Origin: Comamonas testosteroni TK102
GTDB taxonomy: Bacteria > Pseudomonadota > Gammaproteobacteria > Burkholderiales > Burkholderiaceae_C
DNA: 64,000 bases
Direction: 5' to 3'
NCBI RefSeq assembly: GCF_000739375.1
Contig: NZ_CP006704.1
Coordinates: forward strand, 5,580,001-5,644,000
Below the pieces are notes generated by a model, which made no database searches, was not told where the DNA came from, and was given only the letters and a program-made list of their open reading frames with translations. Of the stretch, positions 17,975 through 27,024 are shown in pieces (within the stretch, counting starts at the first letter, position 1; each line of letters opens with the position of its first letter). The translations under genes and the position numbers were made by a program.

Positions 17975-20158
17975 TCAGGCCTTCAGATACTCGGCCTTGC
18001 CACCCAGCCAGCGGCTGACATGGCGTGCCGCCAGTGCAGGAAATTGCTCAAGCATAAGCGGTGCCAGCTCGCGCGCCCAGTCCAGCAGCAGCACATCCTG
18101 CTCCAGATCGGCAAAGCGCAACATGGGAGCGCCGGACTGCCGCGCGCCGAGGAACTCGCCCGGACCGCGAATCTCCAGATCCCGCCTCGCGATCTCGAAA
18201 CCGTCATTCGTCTCGGCCATGGCCCGCAGGCGCTCCTTGCCGGTATCGGACAGGCGCCCGTTGTCATTGACCGAATACAGCAGCACGCAGGCCGAAGCCG
18301 CGGCGCCGCGCCCCACGCGGCCGCGCAGCTGGTGCAGCTGAGACAGGCCGAAGCGCTCCGAGTGCTCGATGACCATCAGCGAGGCATTGGGCACGTCCAC
18401 ACCGACTTCAATCACGGTGGTGGACACCAGCACACCCATGACGCCGGCCGAAAACAGCTCCATCACAGCCTTTTTCTCGGCCGTGGGCATGCGCGAGTGC
18501 AGCAGGCCCACCATGACCCCGGGCAGCGTTTCGCTCAAATATTCGTGGGTCGCCGTGGCATTCGACAGATCCAGCGCTTCGCTCTCCTCGATCAGCGGGC
18601 AGACCCAGTAGACCTGGCGCCCGCTGGCGACCTGGGCGCCGATGCGCTCGATCACCTCGTCCTTGCGGCTGTCCGAGATCAGCTTGGTGACGATGGGCGT
18701 GCGCCCGGGCGGCAGCTCGTCGATGGTGGAGACATCGAGGTCGGCGTAATAGCTCATGGCCAGCGTGCGCGGAATCGGCGTGGCGCTCATCATCAGCAAA
18801 TGCGGCTCCATGCCCGTGGCTGCGAGCTTTTGCCGCAGCGCCAGACGCTGGGCCACGCCAAAGCGATGCTGCTCGTCGATCACGGCCAGGGCCAGGTTCT
18901 TGAACTGGACCTGCTCCTGAATCACGGCATGGGTGCCCACGACCAGCGCCGCCTCGCCGCTTTCCACCAGCGCCAGCATCGCGGCACGCTCCTTCTTTTT
19001 CTGGGCACCCGCCAGCCAGGCGACCTTTTTGCCCAGCGGCGCCAGAATCGGCTCCAGCCAGCCGACCAGCTTGCCAAAATGCTGCTCGGCCAGAATCTCG
19101 GTGGGCGCCATCAATGCGCACTGCCAGCCGGCCTCGATACAGGCCACGGCAGACAAGGCCGCCACCACCGTCTTGCCAGAGCCCACATCGCCCTGCAGCA
19201 AACGGTGCATGGGAATGCGGCGCTCCATATCGGCCCGAATCTCGCCCACCACGCGCTGCTGCGCCCCCGTCAGGCCAAACGGCAGCTGCGCCAGAAACTG
19301 CTGGGTCAGATCCGCCATCCCGGCCTGCGGCCTGAGCACGGGCGCGCGCAAGCGGGCGCGCTCGCGCTTGGCCTCGTACTGGGACAGTTGCTGGGCCAGC
19401 AGCTCTTCGGCCTTGAGCCTTTGCCAGGCAGGATGGGAATGGTCCTCCAGCGTGACCAGTGCCACATCGGGCGTTGGGTGATGCAGAAAAGTGAGCGCAT
19501 TGCGCAAGTCATATGCGGGCTGAAGCCCATCCTGACCATAGAACTGCGCAATGGGAGGCGACTGCTCCGGAGGCAAGGTCTCGGACAGGTCGGCACGCAG
19601 CAGCGCCGAAGCAATGGCCCTGCGCAGATAGGCCTGGGGCAGGCTTGCGCTGGCGGGATAGACCGGAGTCAGCGCCGTGGGCAGCTCTCCGCCTGCCACC
19701 CGGAACGCGGGGTGCATCATCTGCCGTCCCCAGAAACCGCCCTTGACTTCGCCGCGGATGCGCAGGCGCGCGCCCGGCGCCATGGTCTTTTGCTGCGACG
19801 GGTAGAAACTGAAGAAGGTCAGCACACAGGTGCTGCTGCCATCATCCACGGTGACCTTGAGCATGCGTCGCGGACGCAGTTGCACCTCGCTGTGCGTGAC
19901 CGTGGCTTCGATCTGCACCGTCTCGCCATCGCGCGCGTTCTTCAGCGGCACGATGCGGGTTTCGTCCTCATAGCGCAGCGGCAGGTGCAGAGCCAGGTCG
20001 ATATCGCGTGTCAGCCCCATCTTCAATAGGGCCTGCTGCGCAGGGCTGAGGGTCTTTTTGGGAGCGGCATCCCGATCCGTGCCCGCCTTTTTTTCACGAG
20101 TGCCAGCGCGCTTGGCAGCAGACTTAGGCTCGGCAACAGGCTTTTTTGACACAGACAA
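17975..20158 (-). CDS. recG: ATP-dependent DNA helicase RecG
   Basis: 727 aa superfamily 2 helicase that remodels stalled forks and branched recombination intermediates. An OB-fold wedge domain precedes the motor, which shows Walker A LQGDVGSGKTVVAAL, the DEQH box VIDEQHRFG, and ATPIPRTLAMSYYADLDVSTIDELPPGR (conserved in RecG; described in part) plus the QLRGRVGRG motif. A TTG start at complement 20156-20158 is preferred because AAGGAG lies six bases upstream; a GTG two codons later is an alternative. The Lys/Ala-rich first 40 residues are an extension. Confidence 0.95.
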   Translation of the reverse strand: MSVSKKPVAEPKSAAKRAGTREKKAGTDRDAAPKKTLSPAQQALLKMGLTRDIDLALHLPLRYEDETRIVPLKNARDGETVQIEATVTHSEVQLRPRRMLKVTVDDGSSTCVLTFFSFYPSQQKTMAPGARLRIRGEVKGGFWGRQMMHPAFRVAGGELPTALTPVYPASASLPQAYLRRAIASALLRADLSETLPPEQSPPIAQFYGQDGLQPAYDLRNALTFLHHPTPDVALVTLEDHSHPAWQRLKAEELLAQQLSQYEAKRERARLRAPVLRPQAGMADLTQQFLAQLPFGLTGAQQRVVGEIRADMERRIPMHRLLQGDVGSGKTVVAALSAVACIEAGWQCALMAPTEILAEQHFGKLVGWLEPILAPLGKKVAWLAGAQKKKERAAMLALVESGEAALVVGTHAVIQEQVQFKNLALAVIDEQHRFGVAQRLALRQKLAATGMEPHLLMMSATPIPRTLAMSYYADLDVSTIDELPPGRTPIVTKLISDSRKDEVIERIGAQVASGRQVYWVCPLIEESEALDLSNATATHEYLSETLPGVMVGLLHSRMPTAEKKAVMELFSAGVMGVLVSTTVIEVGVDVPNASLMVIEHSERFGLSQLHQLRGRVGRGAAASACVLLYSVNDNGRLSDTGKERLRAMAETNDGFEIARRDLEIRGPGEFLGARQSGAPMLRFADLEQDVLLLDWARELAPLMLEQFPALAARHVSRWLGGKAEYLKA

Positions 20159-20307
20159 ATAGGACTCCTTGGCTACACTCCCCGCAACAGGGAAAGCAAT
20201 GTATTTATATACAGCATATTCAGGTTTGCAAACAACTGCCCGCCAGCGCAAGAAATGCAAAATCGCTACCATTCCCAGCTTGTTACTTTGTGTTTCAGTA
20301 GAATTCC

Positions 20308-21519
20308 ATGTTGAAGCGAGTTGATGTCGAGCACCTCCGCCCAGGAATGTTCGTGCACGAGTTCTGTGGCTCGTGGATGGAGCATCCCTTTTTGCGTGCC
20401 AGCCTCCTGCTCGAACAGCCCAGGGACCTGGAACGCCTGCTTGCCACCACCATCCGCCAGGTGTGGATAGACACCGGCAGAGGCGCCGACATCGCTCCCG
20501 ACATCACGCCGGCCGAGGTCTGCGAGGCGCCAGACGATGAAGCGGCGCCGAGCTCGCCTGCACGGCTCACCAGAACCAGCGTGGAGTTGCAGCAGGCCCG
20601 CCAGATCATCGGGCAGGCGCGCGATGTGCTGAAGACCATGTTCAGGGACGTTCGCCTGGGCCGTCCGCTGGACCTGCCAGCCTCAGGCCAACTGGTCGAC
20701 GAGATGGCGGAGTCGATCAAGCGCAACCCCCATGCTCTGATCAGCCTGGCGCGCCTGAAAACTGCGGACAACTACTCCTATATGCACAGCATCGCGGTAT
20801 GCGCCCTGATGATAGGTCTGGCGCGCCGCATGGGCCTGGACGAACACCAGGTGCATCTGGCGGGCGTCGCGGGCCTGCTGCACGACATCGGCAAGAGCAA
20901 AGTGCCTCTGGACGTGCTCAACAAGCCAGGGGCGCTGGATGCCGAGGAATGGGTCATCATGAGGTCCCACCCTCGCTGGGGCTACGAACTCCTGCTGCCT
21001 CAGGGTCTGGATGATGCCGTCACCGATGCCTGCCTGCATCACCACGAAAAAGTCGACGGCACGGGCTATCCCGACGGCCTGAAGCAGGACGACATCAGTC
21101 TGATGGCGCGCATGACGGCCGTCTGCGATGTCTATGACGCCATCACCTCGGATCGCCCCTACAAGCAGGGCTGGCACCCGGCCATCGCGCTGCAGCGCAT
21201 GGCGCAATGGGCGCCCCACCACTTCGACAAGGCCATCTTCGAGCAGTTTGTCCAGACAGTGGGCATCTACCCGCTGGGCTCGCTGGTGCGGCTGCAGTCT
21301 CAGCATCTTGCCGTGGTGCTGGATGTCTCGCCGAACTGCCTGCTGACTCCGAAGGTACGGCGCTTTTACTGCCTCAGCCAGCAGCGCCGCATCACGCCCG
21401 AGATTCTCGACCTGGCCTGCCCACATGCCAACGACAGCATTGTCGGGCGCGAAGACCCTGCCGACTGGCCCTTCAGGAATCTCAACGAGCTCTGGACCCC
21501 AGCTGCTGCTCAGCCCTGA
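20308..21519 (+). CDS. HD-GYP domain cyclic-di-GMP phosphodiesterase
   Basis: 403 aa. Residues 1-130 form a DUF3391-type N-terminal domain (MLKRVDVEHLRPGMFVH). The HD-GYP domain covers about 145-330, with H192-D193 in LLHDIGKSKVP and the GYP triad at 253-255 in HHHEKVDGTGYPDGL. Such enzymes hydrolyse c-di-GMP and promote planktonic life; with the metal ligands and GYP intact, this one is probably active. It is divergent from recG and lies 87 nt upstream of queA. No receiver or membrane segment was seen, so the controlling signal is unknown. Confidence 0.88.
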   Translation: MLKRVDVEHLRPGMFVHEFCGSWMEHPFLRASLLLEQPRDLERLLATTIRQVWIDTGRGADIAPDITPAEVCEAPDDEAAPSSPARLTRTSVELQQARQIIGQARDVLKTMFRDVRLGRPLDLPASGQLVDEMAESIKRNPHALISLARLKTADNYSYMHSIAVCALMIGLARRMGLDEHQVHLAGVAGLLHDIGKSKVPLDVLNKPGALDAEEWVIMRSHPRWGYELLLPQGLDDAVTDACLHHHEKVDGTGYPDGLKQDDISLMARMTAVCDVYDAITSDRPYKQGWHPAIALQRMAQWAPHHFDKAIFEQFVQTVGIYPLGSLVRLQSQHLAVVLDVSPNCLLTPKVRRFYCLSQQRRITPEILDLACPHANDSIVGREDPADWPFRNLNELWTPAAAQP

Positions 21520-21606
21520 AGCCGGCAGCCCTAATGGCGATTTGCGACAATCGCCCACTTGTTTGATTGAACTTGGAACGGGCCTCGTACGGCCCTCAAG
21601 CACCGC

Positions 21607-22695
21607 ATGTCTTCCAGCACCCGTGAATTCACACTCAGCGATTTCGACTTCGACCTGCCCGAATCCCTGATTGCCCAGCATCCCACCGCCGTTCGCAGCG
21701 CCTCGCGCCTGCTTGATGGCCGCAGCCTTCCCGCCACCGACCGCATCTTCCGCGAACTGCCCGATCTGCTGCAGCCCGGCGACCTGCTGGTCTTCAACGA
21801 CACCAAGGTCATCAAGGCACGCGTCTTCGGCGAAAAAGCCAGCGGCGGCAAGATCGAACTGCTGGTCGAGCGCGTGCTGCAGAACAACGAAGTCGTGGCC
21901 CACATGCGCGTGAGCAAGAAGCCCTTGCCCGGTGCCAAGATCCATCTTTGCGGCGGCCTCAGGAATGGCGGTTTCGAAGCCACGCTGCTGGGCCGCTGGC
22001 CGGACGAGAACGGGCCGCTGTTCCATCTTTCCTTCAAGGGCAACCAGGGCGAGTCGCCCTATGAATTGCTGGAGCAGTTCGGCCACCTGCCGCTGCCGCC
22101 CTATATCGAGCGCCAGCAGAACGCCGAGCATGATCCTGATGAAAAGGAAGACAGCGAGCGCTACCAGACCGTGTTCGCTGCCCACCCCGGCGCCGTGGCC
22201 GCACCCACCGCAGCCCTGCATTTCGACGAGACGGTGCTCGCCGCCCTGCAAGCCAAGGGCGTGGAGCGCGCCAGCGTCACCCTGCATGTGGGTGCCGGTA
22301 CCTTCCAGCCCGTGAAGACCGAAAACCTTGCCGACCACACCATGCACAGCGAGTGGTACGACATTCCCCTGCCCACATTGGCCGCCATGGAGCGCTGCCG
22401 CCAGCGCGGCGGTCGCATCATTGCCGTGGGAACCACCACGGTGCGCACGCTGGAGTCCTGGGCCAAGTACGGCAATATCACCGGCGACACCAGCATCTTC
22501 ATCACCCCGGGCTTTCAGTACCAGGTGGTGGACATGCTGATCACCAACTTCCATCTGCCCAAAAGCACGCTGATGATGCTGGTCAGCGCCTTTGCGGGCT
22601 ACGAGCACATCATGGCCATGTACCAGCATGCGATTGCCCAGCACTACCGCTTCTTCAGCTATGGCGACTCCATGCTGCTGGAGCGCCAGCGCTGA
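21607..22695 (+). CDS. queA: S-adenosylmethionine:tRNA ribosyltransferase-isomerase
   Basis: 362 aa. It transfers and isomerises the ribosyl group of SAM onto preQ1 at tRNA position 34 to make epoxyqueuosine. Typical segments: [12 protein letters not shown] at the N-terminus, [29 protein letters not shown] and [20 protein letters not shown] near the C-terminus. The tgt partner is not in the window. Nothing unusual was seen. Confidence 0.96.
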   Translation: MSSSTREFTLSDFDFDLPESLIAQHPTAVRSASRLLDGRSLPATDRIFRELPDLLQPGDLLVFNDTKVIKARVFGEKASGGKIELLVERVLQNNEVVAHMRVSKKPLPGAKIHLCGGLRNGGFEATLLGRWPDENGPLFHLSFKGNQGESPYELLEQFGHLPLPPYIERQQNAEHDPDEKEDSERYQTVFAAHPGAVAAPTAALHFDETVLAALQAKGVERASVTLHVGAGTFQPVKTENLADHTMHSEWYDIPLPTLAAMERCRQRGGRIIAVGTTTVRTLESWAKYGNITGDTSIFITPGFQYQVVDMLITNFHLPKSTLMMLVSAFAGYEHIMAMYQHAIAQHYRFFSYGDSMLLERQR

Positions 22696-22829
22696 TCTGC
22701 AACATATTGGAGCCGCTGCGACGGATCCTGGCATAAGGCGTTACAGAAACACTGGGTCCAATCTTTTCTTAGTGGTAGATTTCATCGTTTTGTCAAAGTG
22801 CTTATTTATTTAGTCATTTAAAAAAATCA

Positions 22830-23684
22830 ATGGAAGTTCAAACCCCACAAGATGAAGAGTTGGATCTGCTGGATCTGTTGGTCACTCTCGCGGAAAACTG
22901 GAAGATTCTGATTTTCGGTCCGCTGCTGGCGGGCATCGCAGCCTACGGCATCGGTCTGGTGATCCCCAAGACCTACGAAAGCAGCGCATCGGTTCAGGTG
23001 GAGCGTGCCGGCTCCAGCTTTACCGCCCCCATGGCCGCCAGCCTGGCCATGTCCGCAGACGTGCTGCACCAGATTGCTCCCGTGGCGGGCCTGGACGATG
23101 GCCTGACCAAGGAAGAGATCTATAAAAAGCTCAGCAAGCGCATCACGGTCAATGTCGGCAAGCAGGACAAGCTGCTGAATATTGCAACACAGGCCAAGTC
23201 GCCCGAAGCGGCTCAAAAGCTCAACCAGGCACTGCTGGACACCCTGTTTCCCCTGAGCAAGCCACGCGGTCTGGAAAAAAAGCAGCTCGAAGTGCAACTG
23301 GCTTCCGAGAAGACACGCCTGGAGGAGTCGCTCAAGCTTGAGCATGAAACTTCCGCCAATCTCTCCTCCGGCAAAAGTGTCACCGAAGCCACCAGCCGCC
23401 TCTATGGCGAACTGCTGACCGCCAACAGCAACCGCCAGAAGGGGATTCTGGACATGGAGCGTCGCCTCGGCGGTCTGGACAACGACGACGTGATCCAGAT
23501 GCCAACCCTGCCCGAGCGCTCCATCAAGCCCAAGAAGCCCATGCTGGCCATTGGTGCGGCCGTGGGCACCGGTTTCCTGCTGCTGCTGTTTGTCTTCATC
23601 CGGCAGGCGCTTCGCACCGCCAAAGAGTCCTCGCCCGAGCAGGCCGAGAAAATTGCGCGCATTCGTAACGCCATGCCCTGGTAA
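22830..23684 (+). CDS. Wzz-type chain-length determinant protein
   Basis: 284 aa with the Wzz architecture: an N-terminal transmembrane helix (about residues 28-48, ILIFGPLLAGIAAYGIGLV), a long periplasmic, partly coiled-coil region, a Pro-rich stretch (MPTLPERSIKPKKP) and a second helix (about 240-260). Such proteins set O-antigen or polysaccharide chain length with a Wzy polymerase. No polysaccharide genes are adjacent, so it is an orphan copy. A terminator follows. AT-rich DNA at 22740-22829 probably carries its promoter. Confidence 0.82.
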   Translation: MEVQTPQDEELDLLDLLVTLAENWKILIFGPLLAGIAAYGIGLVIPKTYESSASVQVERAGSSFTAPMAASLAMSADVLHQIAPVAGLDDGLTKEEIYKKLSKRITVNVGKQDKLLNIATQAKSPEAAQKLNQALLDTLFPLSKPRGLEKKQLEVQLASEKTRLEESLKLEHETSANLSSGKSVTEATSRLYGELLTANSNRQKGILDMERRLGGLDNDDVIQMPTLPERSIKPKKPMLAIGAAVGTGFLLLLFVFIRQALRTAKESSPEQAEKIARIRNAMPW

Positions 23685-23702
23685 GCCCCCCACCGCCCCC
23701 CT

Positions 23703-23734
23703 GCCCGCACCCGAGACAGTGCGGGCATTTTTTT
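23703..23734 (+). terminator. Intrinsic terminator after the Wzz gene
   Basis: 8-bp stem GCCCGCAC (23703-23710) / GTGCGGGC (23719-23726) with an 8-nt loop and a following run of seven T residues. Confidence 0.88.
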
Positions 23735-23807
23735 GGGCGCCGCAACGCAGGCCGGACGCCTCACCCCCCTAGAATTTCTCGCTTCTTTGTCGCAAATCGC
23801 AACGGAC

Positions 23808-24713
23808 ATGCTACCCCGCTGGCTCTCTCCCACACTTTCCACGTCAGCGCAGTCTGCCATTCGCGGTGTTCTGCTCACCATATTCGCCTGTGCGCTGTTT
23901 GCAGTTCTGGATAGCGCCACCAAGTTCAGCGGCAAGCTGCTGCCGGTGCTCATGGTGCTGTGGCTGCGCTTCATGGCCCAGGCCCTTGTCACCAGCTTGC
24001 TGGTTTTGCCCCGGCATGGCCTGTCGGCACTGAAAACCCGGAACCTGAAGTTTCAGCTGCTGCGCGCGATCTCAGGGCTGTTGACCACGGTCTGCGCCTT
24101 TTTCTGCATACAGAACATGCCCCTGGCCAATTTCACGGCCATCTGGTCTGCAGCCCCGCTGTTCATCGTGGTCGCATCGGCACTCTTCTTCAAGGAACAG
24201 GTCAGCCCTGCACGCTGGTCACTGCTGGTGATCGGTCTGCTGGCCGTGATTGCCATTGTGCGGCCGGAAAATGACGGCCAGGCCCTGGGTCTGGCCGCCC
24301 TGTGGCCCGTGGGTCTGCTGATATCCGGCACCACCTACCAGGTACTGGGAAGCCGTCTGTCGCGCCTGGACTCGCCTCCGACCACCCAGCTTTACTCCAC
24401 CTGGCTGCCGATACTGCTGACCACGCCGCTGGTCGGCCTGGTATGGCAGCCCATCGATCACTGGCAGATCTACGCGGCAGCGGCCGTGATGGGGCTTTGC
24501 AGCGGCATCGGCCACCTGATGCTGCTGCAGGCATACACCCACGCCACGCCTGCGACTGTCGCCCCGTTTCTCTACAGCCAGATCGGCTTCGCCATGCTGA
24601 TGGGCTGGCTGTTTTTTGGACAGCTTCCCGACAGCACATCGCTGATCGGCATGGCGGTGGTGACGCTCAGCGGCCTGATGGGTGTCTGGCTGGGTATCCG
24701 GGAAAAACGCTGA
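23808..24713 (+). CDS. EamA/DMT-superfamily transporter
   Basis: 301 aa with about ten hydrophobic helices in two EamA repeats (for example IRGVLLTIFACALFAVLD near the N-terminus and a C-terminal IGMAVVTLSGLMGVWLG). Members of this superfamily export metabolites or amino acids; the substrate cannot be told. The ATG at 23808 is chosen; an earlier in-frame start at 23733 would overlap the terminator of the preceding gene. It is convergent with the broken ung gene. Confidence 0.82.
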   Translation: MLPRWLSPTLSTSAQSAIRGVLLTIFACALFAVLDSATKFSGKLLPVLMVLWLRFMAQALVTSLLVLPRHGLSALKTRNLKFQLLRAISGLLTTVCAFFCIQNMPLANFTAIWSAAPLFIVVASALFFKEQVSPARWSLLVIGLLAVIAIVRPENDGQALGLAALWPVGLLISGTTYQVLGSRLSRLDSPPTTQLYSTWLPILLTTPLVGLVWQPIDHWQIYAAAAVMGLCSGIGHLMLLQAYTHATPATVAPFLYSQIGFAMLMGWLFFGQLPDSTSLIGMAVVTLSGLMGVWLGIREKR

Positions 24714-24734
24714 GCCTCCCGCTGAGCGAGCCTC

Positions 24735-25472
24735 TCAATAGCCGTGCCTGAGCCTGAATTCCCTGGCCTTGCCGAAGTGTCCGTTACCGATAAAGGGCAC
24801 GGGCGGCCTCAGGGCCGATAGCGGCGAAGGGTGGTTGCTCATCAGCACCAGATGGCCTCTATCCTGGGGAATGAACACCCGCTTGGACTGGGCATGCGAG
24901 CCCCAGAGCATGAAGACCGTGGGCCGCCCCTGCTCGGCCACTTGGCGAATGATGGCGTCGGTCAGCTCTTCCCAGCCCTTTTTGGCATGGCTTGCGGCCT
25001 ACCCCTCTTCCACCGTCAGACTGGTGTTGAGCAGCAGCACGCCGTGCTGGGCCCAGCCCACCAGACTGCCGCCGGGCTGGGGAAAAGCCGGAAACGGCGT
25101 CCCCAGTTCGCGCTGCATTTCCTTGAAGATGTTCTGCAGCGAGGGCGGAACACGCACCCCCGGGGCGACCGAGAATGCCAGCCCCTCGGCCTGCCCGCGG
25201 CCGTGATAGGGGTCCTGCCCTAGGATCACGACCCGCACATCCTGCGATGCGGTCAGCTCCAGCGCCCTCAGAGGCTTGGGGGGAAAGATCACCGCACCGG
25301 CATCCAGCCTTTGCTGCAGGAACTGCAGCAGCTTCTGGCCGGTATTTCCCGCAAAAAAGGTGTCGACAACGGTTTGCCAACCTGACGAGACTGGCCAGTC
25401 CTGCGGATCTGCACTCGTCAACTGGGTAGGCGCTGCGGTGTTAGCAACTGTGCTCTGGCTGGTGAGGTTCAT
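24735..25472 (-). pseudogene. ung: Uracil-DNA glycosylase, interrupted by one amber codon
   Basis: A 246-codon frame with family 1 UNG similarity from end to end, broken once by TAG at complement 24999-25001 (codon 158). Upstream of it lies the catalytic GQDPYHG motif (Asp87) and [12 protein letters not shown]. Downstream, in the same frame, come [24 protein letters not shown] and the second catalytic motif HPSPLSA. Family members usually have Gln or Lys at the stop position, so a CAG-to-TAG change is the simplest origin. The truncated 157-residue product lacks the DNA-intercalating HPSPLS loop and should be inactive. A sequencing error or amber suppression remain possible. Confidence 0.88.
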
Positions 25473-25643
25473 GCCTTGATTTTCTCAACTTCCACGACCG
25501 TCCCGAAGGAGTTCCTGCAGGCTTGGCTGCTATCGGGGACCCAAAATACCTGATTTCAGTGAGTGACACATTCTGACATTTTGCAAAAAATCGACTCCAA
25601 CACAGCTGACCGCTCGGCAGCTCAGGCTCACAGGGAGTTTTTC

Positions 25644-26048
25644 ATGCACACGTCTTCTGCCAGTCACTTGCCAGTCTCTGCCGCGCAGGCCTTCTTCTCC
25701 TGTGCCCGCCCGGCCTTCAGCCTCAACCCCCAGGGTTTCAGGTTTGCCGGCTGGGAGTTGCGCCTGCGCACGCGCAGCCTGATCAGCGCCGCCGGGCACG
25801 AAGTGGGGCTCACAAAGAGCGAGTTCGCACTGCTGCTGGCCCTGCTCAAGCGCCCCAAGCAAATCATGAGCCGTGAACAGATCATGGACATGACGCAGGC
25901 CGAAGACACGGTCTTCGACCGTGCCATCGACGTACAGATGCTGCGCCTGCGCCGCAAGGTGGAAACGTCGGGTCGCTCGCCCACGCTGCTCAAGACCAAG
26001 CGCGGCGCCGGCTATTTTCTGGATGCCGACGTGCAGGTGCTGCGCTGA
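25644..26048 (+). CDS. Winged-helix (OmpR/PhoB-type) DNA-binding protein without receiver
   Basis: 134 aa from the ATG at 25644, which has AGGGAG six bases upstream; the frame is open back to 25563. Residues about 40-130 match the Trans_reg_C effector domain: LTKSEFALLLALLKRPKQIMSREQIMD, then DRAIDVQMLRLRRKVE and TKRGAGYFLDADV (described in parts). The phospho-receiver domain that normally precedes it is missing, and no histidine kinase is near. It is either a stand-alone regulator or the remnant of a response regulator. Convergent with trpC, 21 nt apart. Confidence 0.8.
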   Translation: MHTSSASHLPVSAAQAFFSCARPAFSLNPQGFRFAGWELRLRTRSLISAAGHEVGLTKSEFALLLALLKRPKQIMSREQIMDMTQAEDTVFDRAIDVQMLRLRRKVETSGRSPTLLKTKRGAGYFLDADVQVLR

Positions 26049-26069
26049 ACCTGCGCAGCCGCCTGCAGC

Positions 26070-26870
26070 TTACTGAAACAGCTGGGCCAGGGCCTCACCC
26101 GGCTCGCGGGCACGCATAAAGGCCTCTCCCACCAGGAAGGCATCAACGCCTGCCTCACGCAGGGTCTTCACGTCGTCCCGGCTCAGGATGCCGGACTCGG
26201 TCACCAGCAGGCGATCGGCGGGCACATCCTTCTTGAGCACAATCGTGGTCTGGATATCGACCTCGAAGCTGCGCAGATTGCGGTTGTTGATGCCCACCAG
26301 CGGCGTCTTGAGCTTGAGTGCACGCTGCAGTTCCTCGGCGTCATGCACTTCCACCAGCACATCCATGTCCAGACTGTGCGCAATCTGCTCCATCTCGGTC
26401 ATCTGCGCATCGTCCAGGCAGGCGGCGATCAAGAGCACGCAGTCGGCGCCCATCACCCGCGATTCGTAGATCTGGTAGGGGTCGACCATGAAGTCCTTGC
26501 GCAGCACCGGCAGCAGCGTGCTCGCGCGGGCCTGCTTGAGATAGTCTGGTTGCCCCTGGAAGAACTGGCGATCGGTCAGCACCGACAGGCAGGCAGCACT
26601 GATCTTGCCGTCGCCCACCATGTAACTCTGGGCGATATCGGCAGGATCGAAATCGGCCCGAATCACGCCCTTGCTGGGGCTGGCCTTCTTGACTTCGGCG
26701 ATCACGCCGGCCTGTCCCTTGGCGATCTTGGCACGGATGGCGCCTACGAAATCGCGCGTGGAGACACGGCTTTCCGCATCGCGGCGCATCTCGGCAAACG
26801 GCACGGCCTTCTTGGCAGCGGCAACTTCCTGGACCTTGACGTCGCAGATTTTCTTCAGAATGTCAGACAT
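26070..26870 (-). CDS. trpC: Indole-3-glycerol-phosphate synthase
   Basis: 266 aa TIM-barrel enzyme that closes the indole ring in tryptophan synthesis. Conserved parts: [49 protein letters not shown] and [15 protein letters not shown], ending in [27 protein letters not shown] (partly quoted). It is not fused to trpF. The start codon overlaps the 3' end of the small upstream gene at 26863-27024 by 8 nt, indicating coupled translation with trpD. Confidence 0.96.
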   Translation of the reverse strand: MSDILKKICDVKVQEVAAAKKAVPFAEMRRDAESRVSTRDFVGAIRAKIAKGQAGVIAEVKKASPSKGVIRADFDPADIAQSYMVGDGKISAACLSVLTDRQFFQGQPDYLKQARASTLLPVLRKDFMVDPYQIYESRVMGADCVLLIAACLDDAQMTEMEQIAHSLDMDVLVEVHDAEELQRALKLKTPLVGINNRNLRSFEVDIQTTIVLKKDVPADRLLVTESGILSRDDVKTLREAGVDAFLVGEAFMRAREPGEALAQLFQ

Positions 26871-27024
26871 GGTTTTCCTTGTTGGTGGCGGCATCTGCCG
26901 GGACGCGCAATACCTTCATGATGACGCGGTGCATGCCTATGCCCACCACGATGAACAGCAGGCAGACGCCCAGCACGACCCAGGTGCCGGCATCGCTCCA
27001 GATGGGCGCATCCAGCAGGCTCAT
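26863..27024 (-). CDS. Small single-span membrane protein in the trpD-trpC junction
   Basis: 53-codon frame not matching any protein I know. [15 protein letters not shown] is followed by a hydrophobic helix [16 protein letters not shown] (about residues 16-31), a basic flank HRVIMKVLR, and a polar tail. The orientation would be N-out/C-in by the positive-inside rule. Its ATG overlaps the trpD stop (ATGA) and its TGA lies 8 nt inside trpC, so it fills the spacer exactly and looks translated. These overlaps are the main evidence that it is real. Function unknown. Confidence 0.6.
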   Translation of the reverse strand: MSLLDAPIWSDAGTWVVLGVCLLFIVVGIGMHRVIMKVLRVPADAATNKENHV

